64,000 bases of DNA, taken from the NCBI RefSeq assembly GCF_017168195.1, contig NZ_JADNYL010000004.1:310001-374000 (forward strand), written 5' to 3'. Shown in pieces: positions 1-6,981 of this stretch. The notes below the pieces were generated by a model. It was not told where the DNA came from. It made no database searches and saw nothing but the letters and a program-made list of their open reading frames with translations. How positions within the stretch are numbered: position 1 is the first letter of the stretch; each line of letters starts with the position of its first letter. The DNA comes from Thalassotalea sp. G2M2-11. Lineage in GTDB: Bacteria > Pseudomonadota > Gammaproteobacteria > Enterobacterales > Alteromonadaceae. Position numbers and translations under genes: made by a program.

Positions 1-33
1 AGCCGTGAGTATAAATTTTTTATCCACTGTCAT
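1..33 (-). CDS. 5' end of an unidentified gene, cut by the window edge
   Basis: On the minus strand an ATG at 33 opens a frame that runs off the window, encoding MTVDKKFILTA. An AGGAG stands immediately upstream (plus-strand ctcct at 36-40), although only about 2 bases from the ATG, which is tighter than usual. The gene would be divergent from the MerR regulator at 311, about 280 bases away, so it could be a target of that regulator. Eleven codons are too few for a family call. The start itself is an inference from the Shine-Dalgarno match and the open frame. Confidence 0.5.
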   Translation of the reverse strand, partial: MTVDKKFILTA

Positions 34-249
34 TGCTCCTTATTATTTTCTATACCTATTGACTAATCTGCATAAACCTTACGTTTTAAGTGCTTGTTCA
101 TTTTTGTTGGATATTATTTTTAAGGTTTGCAGTTTCATTTGGTTAGGCGATAAACATACGAATAAAGTGTAGTGCTGAACCACTGAAAGTGCCATTTATA
201 GGTAGATTCATCATCGATGACATAAAATTATGAAAAGGTCATTAATCTG

Positions 250-280
250 TTGACCCGTCTATAAGGCTAGGGTTCAAGAT
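250..280 (+). promoter_or_regulatory. MerR-type promoter/operator with 19-bp spacer
   Basis: TTGACC at 250-255 and CAAGAT at 275-280 are separated by 19 bp, the unusually long spacer typical of promoters twisted open by MerR-family regulators. The spacer lies inside an imperfect inverted repeat, TTGACCC at 250-256 and GGGTTCAA at 270-277. It sits about 30 bases upstream of the merR-like ATG at 311, so autoregulation is likely. The -10 element is weak, which fits an activated promoter. The match was read by eye. Confidence 0.5.
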
Positions 281-310
281 GCATTTTCGGTCAAACAATG
301 GAGCATAGAT

Positions 311-820
311 ATGCTAACTGTCACCCAAATCGCAAAACAGTTTGGCGTTTCACGTACAACTATTTTGTACTATGAAAAAGAAAACCTTTTGATGCCAGCG
401 TACCGTTCTGAGAATGGATACCGTTGGTATGGTGAAAATGAGGTAAAACGCTTAGAAGCGATTACTTCCTATCGCTCGTTTGGGCTATCAGTGTCTAGTA
501 TTCGTACCTTGTTGAACCGAAATGGAGAGTCTCAAACCCAGATATTGAAAGATCACTTTAATCAATTGGAAAGAGAAATCCAAAACTTACGTGCACAGCA
601 AAAGGCTGTTGTCGTATTGCTTCAAGAACCAAACTTATTAGAGGAAAACATTGTGAATAAACAACGTTGGGTAGAAATCATGGTTGCCGCAGGATTCACT
701 GAAACAGATATGGTCAAGTGGCATCAAAAATTTGAAGAACTAGAGCCAGTAGAGCATCAGAAATTTCTTGAATCATTAGGTATTACGAGCGAAGAAATTA
801 CTCAGATCCGAGCGCTATAA
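311..820 (+). CDS. MerR family transcriptional regulator
   Basis: A 169-residue DNA-binding regulator. The N-terminal winged helix-turn-helix is clear at residues 1-70 (TVTQIAKQFGVSRTTILYYE, then a GYRWY wing and the FGLSVSSI second helical turn). It is followed by a helical dimerisation region at about 75-110 and an acidic C-terminal tail ending in a short 'GITSEEI' helix. No cysteines stand in the effector loop, so it is unlikely to sense metals like CueR or ZntR. The C-terminal part does not resemble the BmrR drug-binding domain. GGAG precedes the ATG at a normal distance. A MerR-type operator with a 19-bp spacer lies just upstream. The effector and targets are unknown; the divergent gene at the window edge is one candidate target. 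Confidence 0.88.
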   Translation: MLTVTQIAKQFGVSRTTILYYEKENLLMPAYRSENGYRWYGENEVKRLEAITSYRSFGLSVSSIRTLLNRNGESQTQILKDHFNQLEREIQNLRAQQKAVVVLLQEPNLLEENIVNKQRWVEIMVAAGFTETDMVKWHQKFEELEPVEHQKFLESLGITSEEITQIRAL

Positions 821-923
821 CAATCAAACAGCCTCATGGACGAGGCTATAAGGCATAAAAATACATGTTCTTTATATCTTCAAGTCAGCAATCGATACCG
901 ACTCTACTCGTCTGATGAAACGA

Positions 924-1568
924 TTAACTTTGCGAATTGACTGACGAAATCTGCGCATTATTTGAAAGAAGATTCATAATGCGTTGTTTTTGATAGTCTT
1001 TCATATTCATATAGATAAAAAAGCTAAGCAGTAGAATAGTGATTAAGGAAATCATGACTGGTTTAAATAAGAAGGTAGCAAGTCGGCTAATTTGTACTTT
1101 TATCACGCTAGAAACGTGGATTTGTGCAGCACTTAGTTCATGTAAATAGTTGTAAAAACCTCGTCCGCGAATCGCATCAATTAATAAACCAAAAACAAAT
1201 GAGTAAAATATCGCACAGGTTATTGCTAAGCTCGTTGACGCCAACCCTATAGGCGAAAAGATGGTAAATATTACGCTGCCCAAAATAGCTAATGTGGCAC
1301 ATAACGTTTTAGTTGAATCGCTGAGCAGGCAAAATTGTGGAATATTATCTTTTTTCTCTAATGAAGCTTCATTGGCATACAGATCTGAGACTTTGATATT
1401 AAAAACTGCCGCTAACGCTTTTGCTGACTCTAAAGAAGATTTACCATCTTTTTCAAGCCGTTGTACGGTACGTAAACTAACGCCAGAAGATTCTGCGAGT
1501 TGTGATTGACTCCAAGCACGTTGTTGTCGTTCTGATTTTAATTTGTCTGTATCAAGTAACATAATCAT
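924..1568 (-). CDS. Membrane-tethered XRE-family regulator
   Basis: This 214-residue protein joins an N-terminal helix-turn-helix of the XRE/Cro type (residues about 5-65, with WSQSQLAESSGVSLRTVQRL and the terminal ISDLYA-like motif) to a hydrophobic C-terminal half. The latter holds about three membrane segments, at roughly 85-105, 107-128 and 168-186. Regulators of this build keep the DNA-binding domain on the cytoplasmic face of the inner membrane; the signal is not known. The start could be Met1 or Met3; AGGA stands about 11 bases before Met1. It is transcribed away from the YbjQ gene behind it and converges on the MerR gene. No operon partner is evident. Confidence 0.8.
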   Translation of the reverse strand: MIMLLDTDKLKSERQQRAWSQSQLAESSGVSLRTVQRLEKDGKSSLESAKALAAVFNIKVSDLYANEASLEKKDNIPQFCLLSDSTKTLCATLAILGSVIFTIFSPIGLASTSLAITCAIFYSFVFGLLIDAIRGRGFYNYLHELSAAQIHVSSVIKVQISRLATFLFKPVMISLITILLLSFFIYMNMKDYQKQRIMNLLSNNAQISSVNSQS

Positions 1569-1771
1569 TTTAAGTTTTTCCTCAAATTAAGCAGCGCTCA
1601 ATATGAGGAAAGTACGGTTTAATGTAAACGTCGCAACAACGTCAGCAATGCGTCACCGATGTGACACTGTATGAAAATAAAGGGCTATCGGTTAGTAAAA
1701 ATATAGAAAGCCTGAAATTAGCCCATGTATTTTATGATAACTTTGCCATATGTTGTTAAGCAATAATCGAC

Positions 1772-2092
1772 TTATTCAGTGTTTAACTTAACCGCGGTGC
1801 CAAAAACCATAATTTCAGATGAGCCATCCATTATTGTACTTGTGGTAAAACGAATACCAACAACCGCATCTGCGCCTTTTTGGTGAGCATTTTCAATTAA
1901 GCGTGAAACGGCAATATCTCGCGCATCAGTTAGCATTTCTGTATAACCACGAATTTCACCACCAACAATACTTTTTAAACCTGCCATAATGTCACGCCCA
2001 ATATGTTTAGCTTGAACAACATTGCCTGTAACTATGCCTACTACTTCTTTAATTTCTTTACCTGGAATTGACTCTAGCGTTGAATAAATCAT
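1772..2092 (-). CDS. YbjQ / UPF0145 family protein
   Basis: A 106-residue member of the YbjQ (UPF0145, 'heavy-metal-binding domain') family. It is recognised by the opening 'STLESIPGKEI' and by the family-wide run of GNVVQAKHIGRDI, VGGEIRGYTEML, A...A...GADAVVGIRF and the terminal 'EIMVFGTAV'. The family forms pentameric rings; its biochemical role is not established. A frame extending upstream to 2209 adds a hydrophobic stretch, but I chose the ATG at 2092. It has GGAAG at normal spacing and gives the standard family length. The gene is followed by about 200 bases with no gene before the XRE regulator. Confidence 0.85.
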   Translation of the reverse strand: MIYSTLESIPGKEIKEVVGIVTGNVVQAKHIGRDIMAGLKSIVGGEIRGYTEMLTDARDIAVSRLIENAHQKGADAVVGIRFTTSTIMDGSSEIMVFGTAVKLNTE

Positions 2093-2371
2093 AGTACTTC
2101 CTTGAAAATTATCATGAATGATATGGATTTTACACTCAGCATTAATCGTTAATAAGAGTGCTATAGTGACGTTAATAAAAAGCTTCAATTGAGCAGAGCT
2201 TAATGTCACTGATTAAAGTAATTGGCATTGATATAGCCAAATCTGTGCTTAGTATCCACAGTGTTGATACACATGACAAGTGCCAATTACTTAACATTGC
2301 TCGGCAAACATCACTGATAGTTAAGTAGAATTAAATACTACTTTCTGTGCTTAGATATGCGGTTACAGAAA
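2093..2371. other. Gene-free stretch with a 73-bp inverted-repeat element
   Basis: No convincing gene lies between the YbjQ start and the hairpin beyond the beta-barrel gene. It holds a near-perfect inverted repeat with outer arms GTAATTGGCA at 2218-2227 and TGCCAATTAC at 2281-2290. Three further pairs (TTG/CAA) follow after one unpaired G. An inner hairpin CTGTG/CACAG lies between the arms. It could be a small mobile repeat, a regulatory RNA structure or a protein-binding site; the sequence alone does not decide. Confidence 0.45.
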
Positions 2372-2402
2372 GCGTCAATAACTCGTAATGAGTTATTGAC
2401 GC
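2372..2402 (-). terminator. Hairpin beyond the beta-barrel gene
   Basis: A perfect 13-bp inverted repeat, GCGTCAATAACTC at 2372-2384 and its complement at 2390-2402, with a 5-base loop. It begins about 22 bases past the stop of the beta-barrel gene on the minus strand. On that strand it is followed only by TTTCTG, so the U-tract is short. Its position and perfect stem favour a terminator. Confidence 0.6.
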
Positions 2403-2423
2403 CATATTGTGATGTGTTTTTTC

Positions 2424-3011
2424 TTAGAAGAAATACACTGCTGATACAGAAATAGCATCAACATCATCTGATTTGCTAAAACCTACACCAGCTGAAAATT
2501 GCTCTGTAAAATTATATAAAGCAGTTACACCAAAGGCTGTTTCCGTTTCATCTGCAATATCGATATATTTAATTGAGCCGCTTAGCTCAATCTTTTCAGA
2601 GAGCATAGAACGAACGCCTAGCGCTAACCCATAACCGTTTTCACTCTCACTTTCTGAATTACCTTGATATGAGGCTTCTACTTCCATATCTTCGTATGAA
2701 ATGACACCGAAAAGATCTGTCGTTTGAGAAATAGCAGAACGATAACCTAAACCAAGAGATAATGTATTAAAATCAACATCTACACGTGAGTTATATATTT
2801 TTACATCATCAGAAGCATTGCCGTAACTACCCGCAATAAAAAAATCTTTATTGAGTAACTTACTTCCTGAAATAGCAAAGCCTGTTAATTTATCTCCATC
2901 GATATCAACCGATTGATAAGAAATAGAAGCATAATCCCAACGAGGTGACTCTACTGCGTGAGCCGTGCCAAGGGATAATAATAAGGCTGATGCTAATACT
3001 ACTTTTTTCAT
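2424..3011 (-). CDS. Small outer-membrane beta-barrel protein
   Basis: About 195 residues with a clear signal peptide (MKKVVLASALLLSLGTAHA, cleavage after AHA). The mature chain is made of alternating aromatic and polar strands. It ends in 'VSAVYFF', the terminal-Phe signature of proteins inserted by the BAM machinery. The size and strand count suggest an eight-stranded barrel of the OmpA/OmpX/porin-like type. No specific family is recognised. The longer frame begins six codons upstream, but GGAG lies 7 bases before the ATG at 3011. The spacer upstream carries one copy of the direct repeat shared with the next gap. Confidence 0.75.
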   Translation of the reverse strand: MKKVVLASALLLSLGTAHAVESPRWDYASISYQSVDIDGDKLTGFAISGSKLLNKDFFIAGSYGNASDDVKIYNSRVDVDFNTLSLGLGYRSAISQTTDLFGVISYEDMEVEASYQGNSESESENGYGLALGVRSMLSEKIELSGSIKYIDIADETETAFGVTALYNFTEQFSAGVGFSKSDDVDAISVSAVYFF

Positions 3012-3063
3012 TTTAATCTCCATGCCCATTAAAAAATATCGTTAGAGTCGAGGGCTGCGAAAC

Positions 3064-3151
3064 TAACGTCCCAACAAGGGATTGATAAATGCTTGATTTT
3101 ACTGTGTAGCGAAACGGAATTGAGCTAAGCGCTGGTAGTCCTGTACTTTAT
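3064..3151. repeat. Direct repeat copy A (88 bp, cassette-boundary-like)
   Basis: This segment and 3873-3955 are copies of one another. Forty-two bases are identical (3078-3119 versus 3887-3928). Similarity continues on both flanks, from TAAC at the left to AGTCCTG(T/C)ACTTTAT at the right. Read on the coding strand, each copy lies 3' of one small gene and ends in GTTA just before the next gene's leader. Copy A ends GTTAGTT, which matches 6 of 7 positions of the integron core GTTRRRY. I could not find a clean partner RYYYAAC at the other end, so an attC identity is only a possibility. Confidence 0.75.
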
Positions 3152-3277
3152 TGCTTGTGAGTACTTTTACTTCTTAACCGCTATTGTTGTTAACGTTTTG
3201 CTTAAATTGCAGAGCAAGTTCGACGCTTATTGTGTTACTAAAAACGACCAACTTGCTCAGTTTAGGTTAATGCGTTT

Positions 3278-3820
3278 TTAGGCACCTTTAAGTAATTTGG
3301 GAAAGCTTTTATTCTGAACAATTTTGCCAATCAAGTTTTGCACTGCCGGCATCAAAGCTTGGGCTGTTTGATTACATGCTGTTTCACCATAAAAACTACT
3401 TGTAAAAGCGTAATTTTCTCTAACCGATATAGACTCACCATTAGAGGAATTAACGGTCATGGCAATATCCCATCTACCTGATGCAGAGGAGAAATCGATA
3501 GAATCTAATATGCCTGTGAGGGTTACAGGAGCATTATCGTCGAACGCCTCTGCCATTTTTAATTCATCAATAAATGCTTTACGAATGAATCCTTCAAATG
3601 ATTGGCCATCGGGAGTTTTGATTGGCCCAACACCTCTACACATAATGCTTGTTTGGCTTTCTCCAGCAGCACGGAATTCACCAACATTAATATTAGAATC
3701 CGTCATGTTCTTTAACGACGAAATATTGTCTACAGACACAGCATAGCGATTAACTGAGTATGTGGAACACCCAGTAAAGCCTAAAAGAACTAGAGAGATT
3801 ACAGCTACTTTTTTTAACAT
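3278..3820 (-). CDS. Putative lipoprotein of unknown function
   Basis: A 180-residue protein with a short hydrophobic leader and a lipobox-like GFTGC, so Cys18 is the likely lipidated residue. The mature part is mixed alpha/beta. It holds a 'NSSNGESISVRENYAF' stretch and several cysteines (C61, C149 region), but no motif I can assign to a family. AAGGAA stands at good distance before the ATG. A 9-bp inverted repeat (GAGCAAGTT at 3212-3220, AACTTGCTC at 3250-3258) lies beyond the stop and may end the transcript. It is flanked on both sides by copies of the 83-88 bp repeat, which makes it look like one unit of a cassette row. Function unknown. Confidence 0.7.
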   Translation of the reverse strand: MLKKVAVISLVLLGFTGCSTYSVNRYAVSVDNISSLKNMTDSNINVGEFRAAGESQTSIMCRGVGPIKTPDGQSFEGFIRKAFIDELKMAEAFDDNAPVTLTGILDSIDFSSASGRWDIAMTVNSSNGESISVRENYAFTSSFYGETACNQTAQALMPAVQNLIGKIVQNKSFPKLLKGA

Positions 3821-3872
3821 TTTTATGTTTCCTTTTTATATTTTTATATCCAACTTACTTTGAATTTTTGTT

Positions 3873-3955
3873 TAACAACCCAATCAGGGATTGATAAATG
3901 CTTGATTTTACTGTGTAGCGAAACGGAACTGAGTGTTAGCAGTCCTGCACTTTAT
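3873..3955. repeat. Direct repeat copy B (83 bp)
   Basis: The second copy of the repeat described at 3064-3151, located between the stop of the DUF3465 gene and the start of the lipoprotein gene. On the coding strand its end reads GTTAAAC, a full match to the integron core consensus GTTRRRY. Its two ends can also pair over CAACCC/GGGTTG. Copy A lacks that pairing, so the structure is not conserved between the copies. Confidence 0.75.
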
Positions 3956-3968
3956 GGGGTTGATATCG

Positions 3969-4424
3969 CTACTGATATGTTTTGCCTCTGTGCTTTAACC
4001 AGCCTCCAATATGGCGACCATTTGGATCATAGTGTGTCCAGTGAATAACACCGCCTTTATTGTTCCATTCATATTCACCGTAAAACTGAACATTATCGCC
4101 ATTTGATATAGAATTAATTCTTGGGGCTAAATCTATATTATGTGCAATCAATAACGTTTGGCCTGAAGAAAGCCGCAAAATAAACTTTTGATGACGAGAA
4201 CCTTTATTGTCATCAGGTAATATCTTAATTACGGTTCCTTCACCTTTAATTTGAATGTTACTAAGTCTATTTTTATAGGCATTTTGAATTTTATCATTAT
4301 CTAGATAGCTAGCGGTTTTTGCTTGATTAACAGGTGTTGCCACTGGAGCTACAGAGTTACTTTCGCCTATTGACCACTGATAAAACCCAGTAAAAATTAG
4401 CATGATGACTAAAAGCTTTTTCAT
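3969..4424 (-). CDS. DUF3465 family periplasmic protein
   Basis: A 151-residue exported protein. The N-terminus has a signal peptide (MKKLLVIMLIFTGFYQWSIG). The C-terminal 95 residues fit the DUF3465 family closely. The markers are G.GTVIKILPDD, SRHQKFILRL, LIAHNIDLAPRI, a GEYEWNNKGGVIHWTHYDP block and a terminal GGWL.H.GK.YQ. The conserved histidines, tryptophans and acidic residues suggest an OB-like fold with a possible nuclease or ligand-binding site; no function is established. AAGGAC precedes the ATG. The direct repeat copy B begins a few bases past the stop. Confidence 0.85.
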   Translation of the reverse strand: MKKLLVIMLIFTGFYQWSIGESNSVAPVATPVNQAKTASYLDNDKIQNAYKNRLSNIQIKGEGTVIKILPDDNKGSRHQKFILRLSSGQTLLIAHNIDLAPRINSISNGDNVQFYGEYEWNNKGGVIHWTHYDPNGRHIGGWLKHRGKTYQ

Positions 4425-4744
4425 ACACCGTCCTTGATTTAGTTTTACGTGCTGCGTGCCTTTTTACGCCAAGACGAATCTTTTTCTGCTAGGTGATTGA
4501 TTTAAATGGATAAAACGTCCATTGTCTAATTGAATTTTCATTGTCTCTCCATGAACAAAGCGGGAATTCTTTTAGTGAGAATTTCTTATACCTTATTAAA
4601 TATTATTTGAATAATAATTTCTACCAAAAATTAATTACTTACCATTAGAATATATCAGAAAGCACCCAACCACTCAAAAACAAGCGAGATGAAATCAAAG
4701 GCTGATTTTTGGCTGATAGCTTTATTCTGTATGCAAATATTAGG
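4425..4744. other. 320-bp gene-free region
   Basis: It lies between the DUF3465 gene and the stop of hdfR. It is very AT-rich, with only weak palindromes (for example AAATATTATT/AATAATAATTT near 4598-4622) and a tandem GGCTGAT pair near 4700-4720. I see no gene, RNA or clear terminator in it. It should contain the promoter of the DUF3465 gene on the minus strand. Confidence 0.5.
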
Positions 4745-5602
4745 TTAGTTTTTTTCAGTTTCGCCTTGTTTTAAATAGTGTTTTATCGCATCAAGCTTTT
4801 CTGCATTTTCATTATCTTGGTGAAATGCGATATAAACATTGCGTTTGAATGTGGGGACGCTCGATACTTGATACAGTTGTTCTTGTTCAATAAATGGTAG
4901 CGCAAGTACGTCAGGTAAATAAGCACTGCCACCGCATTTTAACATGAGATCAAGAGCGATTCTGGCGGTACTGGTTCTCACATTGGGTGCGGGGAGTTTT
5001 TTGAGCTCTTTAGCATGCCAAGCGTTAAAGCTAGTGCCCCAATCAACCATGATATATCGCATGGATGCGCTATTTGTGACATCAAGATCCTTTATTGTCG
5101 ACACAAGCATCAGTTCAAAGGTATGCAGGTGCTCAATTTTTAACTCTTCAACTTTGGGAGGATCAAATAAAATAGCTACATCAAGTGATCTTTCGAGTAA
5201 CTGCCTAGTGATTTGTTCTCTTGCTAATATTTCGGCGACTAAGCTTATTTCAGGTTGAATGGCATATATTTTAGAAATAGCGTCATGAATATAGGTATCC
5301 CAAGTATTTGGTGTACCAGCAATAGAAAGTTGAGTAACTTGCTCAGCACTGAGGGCAACATCTTGCTTTGCCATACTTAATGTTTGTAGTAATGATTCCG
5401 CATAAGACACTAACCGTTCTCCTGATGGAGTCAGCTGGATATTGTTGCGAGTGCGGGTAAATAGCTCAACACCAAAGTATTGTTCAAGGTGCCTTATCCT
5501 AGCGCTCACCGCGGCTTGAGTTAAGTACAAGTGTTCGGCAGCTTTGCCAAAGTGCCTGCAATTTTTCACCTCAATAAAGGTTTTGATCAGTTCTATATCC
5601 AC
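4745..5602 (-). CDS. hdfR: HdfR-like LysR family regulator
   Basis: A 285-residue LysR-type regulator. The N-terminal helix-turn-helix at residues 1-60 (IELIKTFIEV.NCRHFGKAAEHLYLTQAAVSARIRHLE, then FTRTRNNIQLTPSG) is very close to E. coli HdfR. So is the C-terminal effector domain (SIAGTPNTWD..., 'VDWGTSFNAWHA'). HdfR represses flhDC in enterobacteria; whether this copy does the same is unknown. The start is GTG with AAGAGA upstream. It is divergent from a maoP-like gene, the same arrangement as hdfR/yifE in E. coli, which strongly supports the assignment. The spacer of about 90 bases should hold both promoters and a LysR binding site. Confidence 0.85.
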   Translation of the reverse strand: MDIELIKTFIEVKNCRHFGKAAEHLYLTQAAVSARIRHLEQYFGVELFTRTRNNIQLTPSGERLVSYAESLLQTLSMAKQDVALSAEQVTQLSIAGTPNTWDTYIHDAISKIYAIQPEISLVAEILAREQITRQLLERSLDVAILFDPPKVEELKIEHLHTFELMLVSTIKDLDVTNSASMRYIMVDWGTSFNAWHAKELKKLPAPNVRTSTARIALDLMLKCGGSAYLPDVLALPFIEQEQLYQVSSVPTFKRNVYIAFHQDNENAEKLDAIKHYLKQGETEKN

Positions 5603-5691
5603 AGTTTATCTCTTATCGTTACGATAAATTTTTATTGTTTTACACTATATAAAATTGACAGCATACTTCCTGAAAATCTAGCTATCTGTCA

Positions 5692-6051
5692 ATGGATTTT
5701 ACTAAAATGAATTTAATACATGGTTTTGTTCAAACAAATAAATTTTATGATGATGTGCACTTCCCCCGTGGATTTAGTCGCAGTGGTAAGTTTTCTATAC
5801 GTGAGTCTGAATTGTTAACCTTAGTTGGCAGACGTCTTTCAGACTTAGAGCATGGCTGTGCAGATGCTGAAAATCAAGTAGAAGAAAACTTTGTTAGTAT
5901 GTGTCAATCAAGCCGTGAAGCAGAAACGCTTATTGAACGACTTTGGCTCAAATATAAAGATGCTATTAAAGTGAAAAGTTTTCATACCTTAAATAGTAGT
6001 GCTAAAGTGCATGTAATTGAGCATGAAGAAGTAGAAGTTGAAGAATACTAA
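5692..6051 (+). CDS. maoP: MaoP (DUF413/YifE) macrodomain Ori protein
   Basis: A 119-residue protein of the DUF413/YifE family. It shows the family core 'FYDD.HFPRGFSRSG.FSI.E..LL' at residues 17-45. It also has 'F...C...REAET..ERLWLKY' near the middle and a final 'KSFHTL'. In E. coli MaoP acts with the maoS site to organise the Ori macrodomain. Here the gene keeps its divergent pairing with hdfR. The tail is short and strongly acidic (EHEEVEVEEY). The first ATG has little Shine-Dalgarno signal and Met6 is an alternative. A hairpin follows the stop. Confidence 0.85.
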   Translation: MDFTKMNLIHGFVQTNKFYDDVHFPRGFSRSGKFSIRESELLTLVGRRLSDLEHGCADAENQVEENFVSMCQSSREAETLIERLWLKYKDAIKVKSFHTLNSSAKVHVIEHEEVEVEEY

Positions 6052-6060
6052 TGCCCAAAT

Positions 6061-6094
6061 GAAGTAAACAACACAGCTAGCGTTTGTTTACTTC
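6061..6094 (+). terminator. Hairpin downstream of maoP
   Basis: GAAGTAAACAA at 6061-6071 pairs with TTGTTTACTTC at 6084-6094 over a 12-base loop, starting 10 bases after the maoP stop. The tail GTTATACTTT is only modestly U-rich. A second stem further on (ACCTTTC near 6123, GAAAGGT near 6150, then GTTTT) may act as a back-up terminator. Confidence 0.6.
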
Positions 6095-6420
6095 GTTATA
6101 CTTTAACATTCAATCACTAAATACCTTTCACTAGAGCATTTTGGAGTGCGAAAGGTGTTTTAGTAATCCATATCCCTCAGTGTTTTCTTGTATTTATCAC
6201 GTTAATTTTGTAACCATTGAGCGCTGTTGTTCGTATTTAGTCAATAGATGACTAATAGGTAGGTGCTATAATGTACGGGCATAGCTTGCAAAGTTTCACA
6301 CAGAGTATCTTAGTTAAGATTGCTTGCTTTCAAACGCATTACTTTGGTAACTTAGTAAAGCTACTGTGTTGCTTTTTTACGTGTCAATTAGGCTATTTCA
6401 GGGAGATAAATATAATAACA
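6095..6420. other. Leader region of the ECF sigma gene
   Basis: It contains the second possible maoP terminator (about 6123-6160) and a consensus -10 hexamer TATAAT at 6267-6272 without an obvious -35 at the right distance. An open frame continues through this stretch in phase with the sigma factor gene, but its translation is Cys- and Phe-rich and unlike sigma factors. I treat it as leader. Confidence 0.45.
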
Positions 6421-6981
6421 ATGACATCTCAACCGTCAGATAGTACACGTTGGTCAGCGCTTATGGTAAAAGCTCAAGCAGGCAGTGAGCATGACTATCA
6501 ACAGTTACTGACAGAATTAGCGAATGTTATTCATGCCTATTTACGCAAGCGCTTTGGTAATCAGCTTTTTTTAGAAGATTGCGTACAAGAGTCTTTACTT
6601 GCTATTCATAACGCTCGTCATACCTATGACCCTAATCGCCCCTTTAGACCATGGCTGTTTACCATTGTTCGCCATAAAGTGATTGATTTTTTACGACACA
6701 AAGATGCTTGCCAACGCATTGTTGAACAGCAAAGGCAAGTACAAGAAGTGCTAGCACAAGGTAATCAAGCTCATGCTGTGGAAGATAGTATGAGTAATGA
6801 TAGTTTATTAGATGCCTTATCAAGCCAGCAAAGAGAAGTTTTAACATTAACGAAAATGTTAGGGTTTACCAGTGCGGAAACTGCTAAGCAGTTAGGTATT
6901 TCAGAAAGTGCCGTGAAGGTACGAGTGCACAGAGCAATAAATAAATTGAAACAGATTTTGGAGGCTGAAAATAATGGCTAA
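6421..6981 (+). CDS. ECF sigma factor
   Basis: A 186-residue extracytoplasmic-function sigma factor. Region 2 is at residues about 25-90 (YLRKRFGN, 'LEDCVQESLLAIHNARHTYD', 'PFRPWLFTIVRHKVIDFLR'). Region 4 is at 125-180 ('LSSQQREVLTLTKMLGFTSA', 'AKQLGISESAVKVRVHRAIN'). It would direct core polymerase to envelope- or stress-response promoters. I placed the start at the ATG at 6421 because the longer frame adds 50 non-sigma residues. It overlaps the next gene, an NrsF-type membrane anti-sigma, by 8 bases, so the two are translationally coupled. This is the usual arrangement for such pairs. Confidence 0.9.
   Translation: MTSQPSDSTRWSALMVKAQAGSEHDYQQLLTELANVIHAYLRKRFGNQLFLEDCVQESLLAIHNARHTYDPNRPFRPWLFTIVRHKVIDFLRHKDACQRIVEQQRQVQEVLAQGNQAHAVEDSMSNDSLLDALSSQQREVLTLTKMLGFTSAETAKQLGISESAVKVRVHRAINKLKQILEAENNG

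Noticed and set aside
2093-2209. Upstream extension of YbjQ with a signal-like hydrophobic segment
   Set aside because: The start at 2092 has a good Shine-Dalgarno match and gives the standard family length; the extension is not family-like.
3064-3151. Firm identification of the direct repeats as integron attC sites
   Set aside because: The GTTRRRY-like end is present, but the matching RYYYAAC end and a conserved stem are not, and no integrase is in view. I kept them as repeats with attC only as a possibility.
6271-6420. Upstream extension of the ECF sigma gene by 50 residues
   Set aside because: The translation is Cys- and Phe-rich with no sigma features, and a -10-like TATAAT overlaps its beginning.
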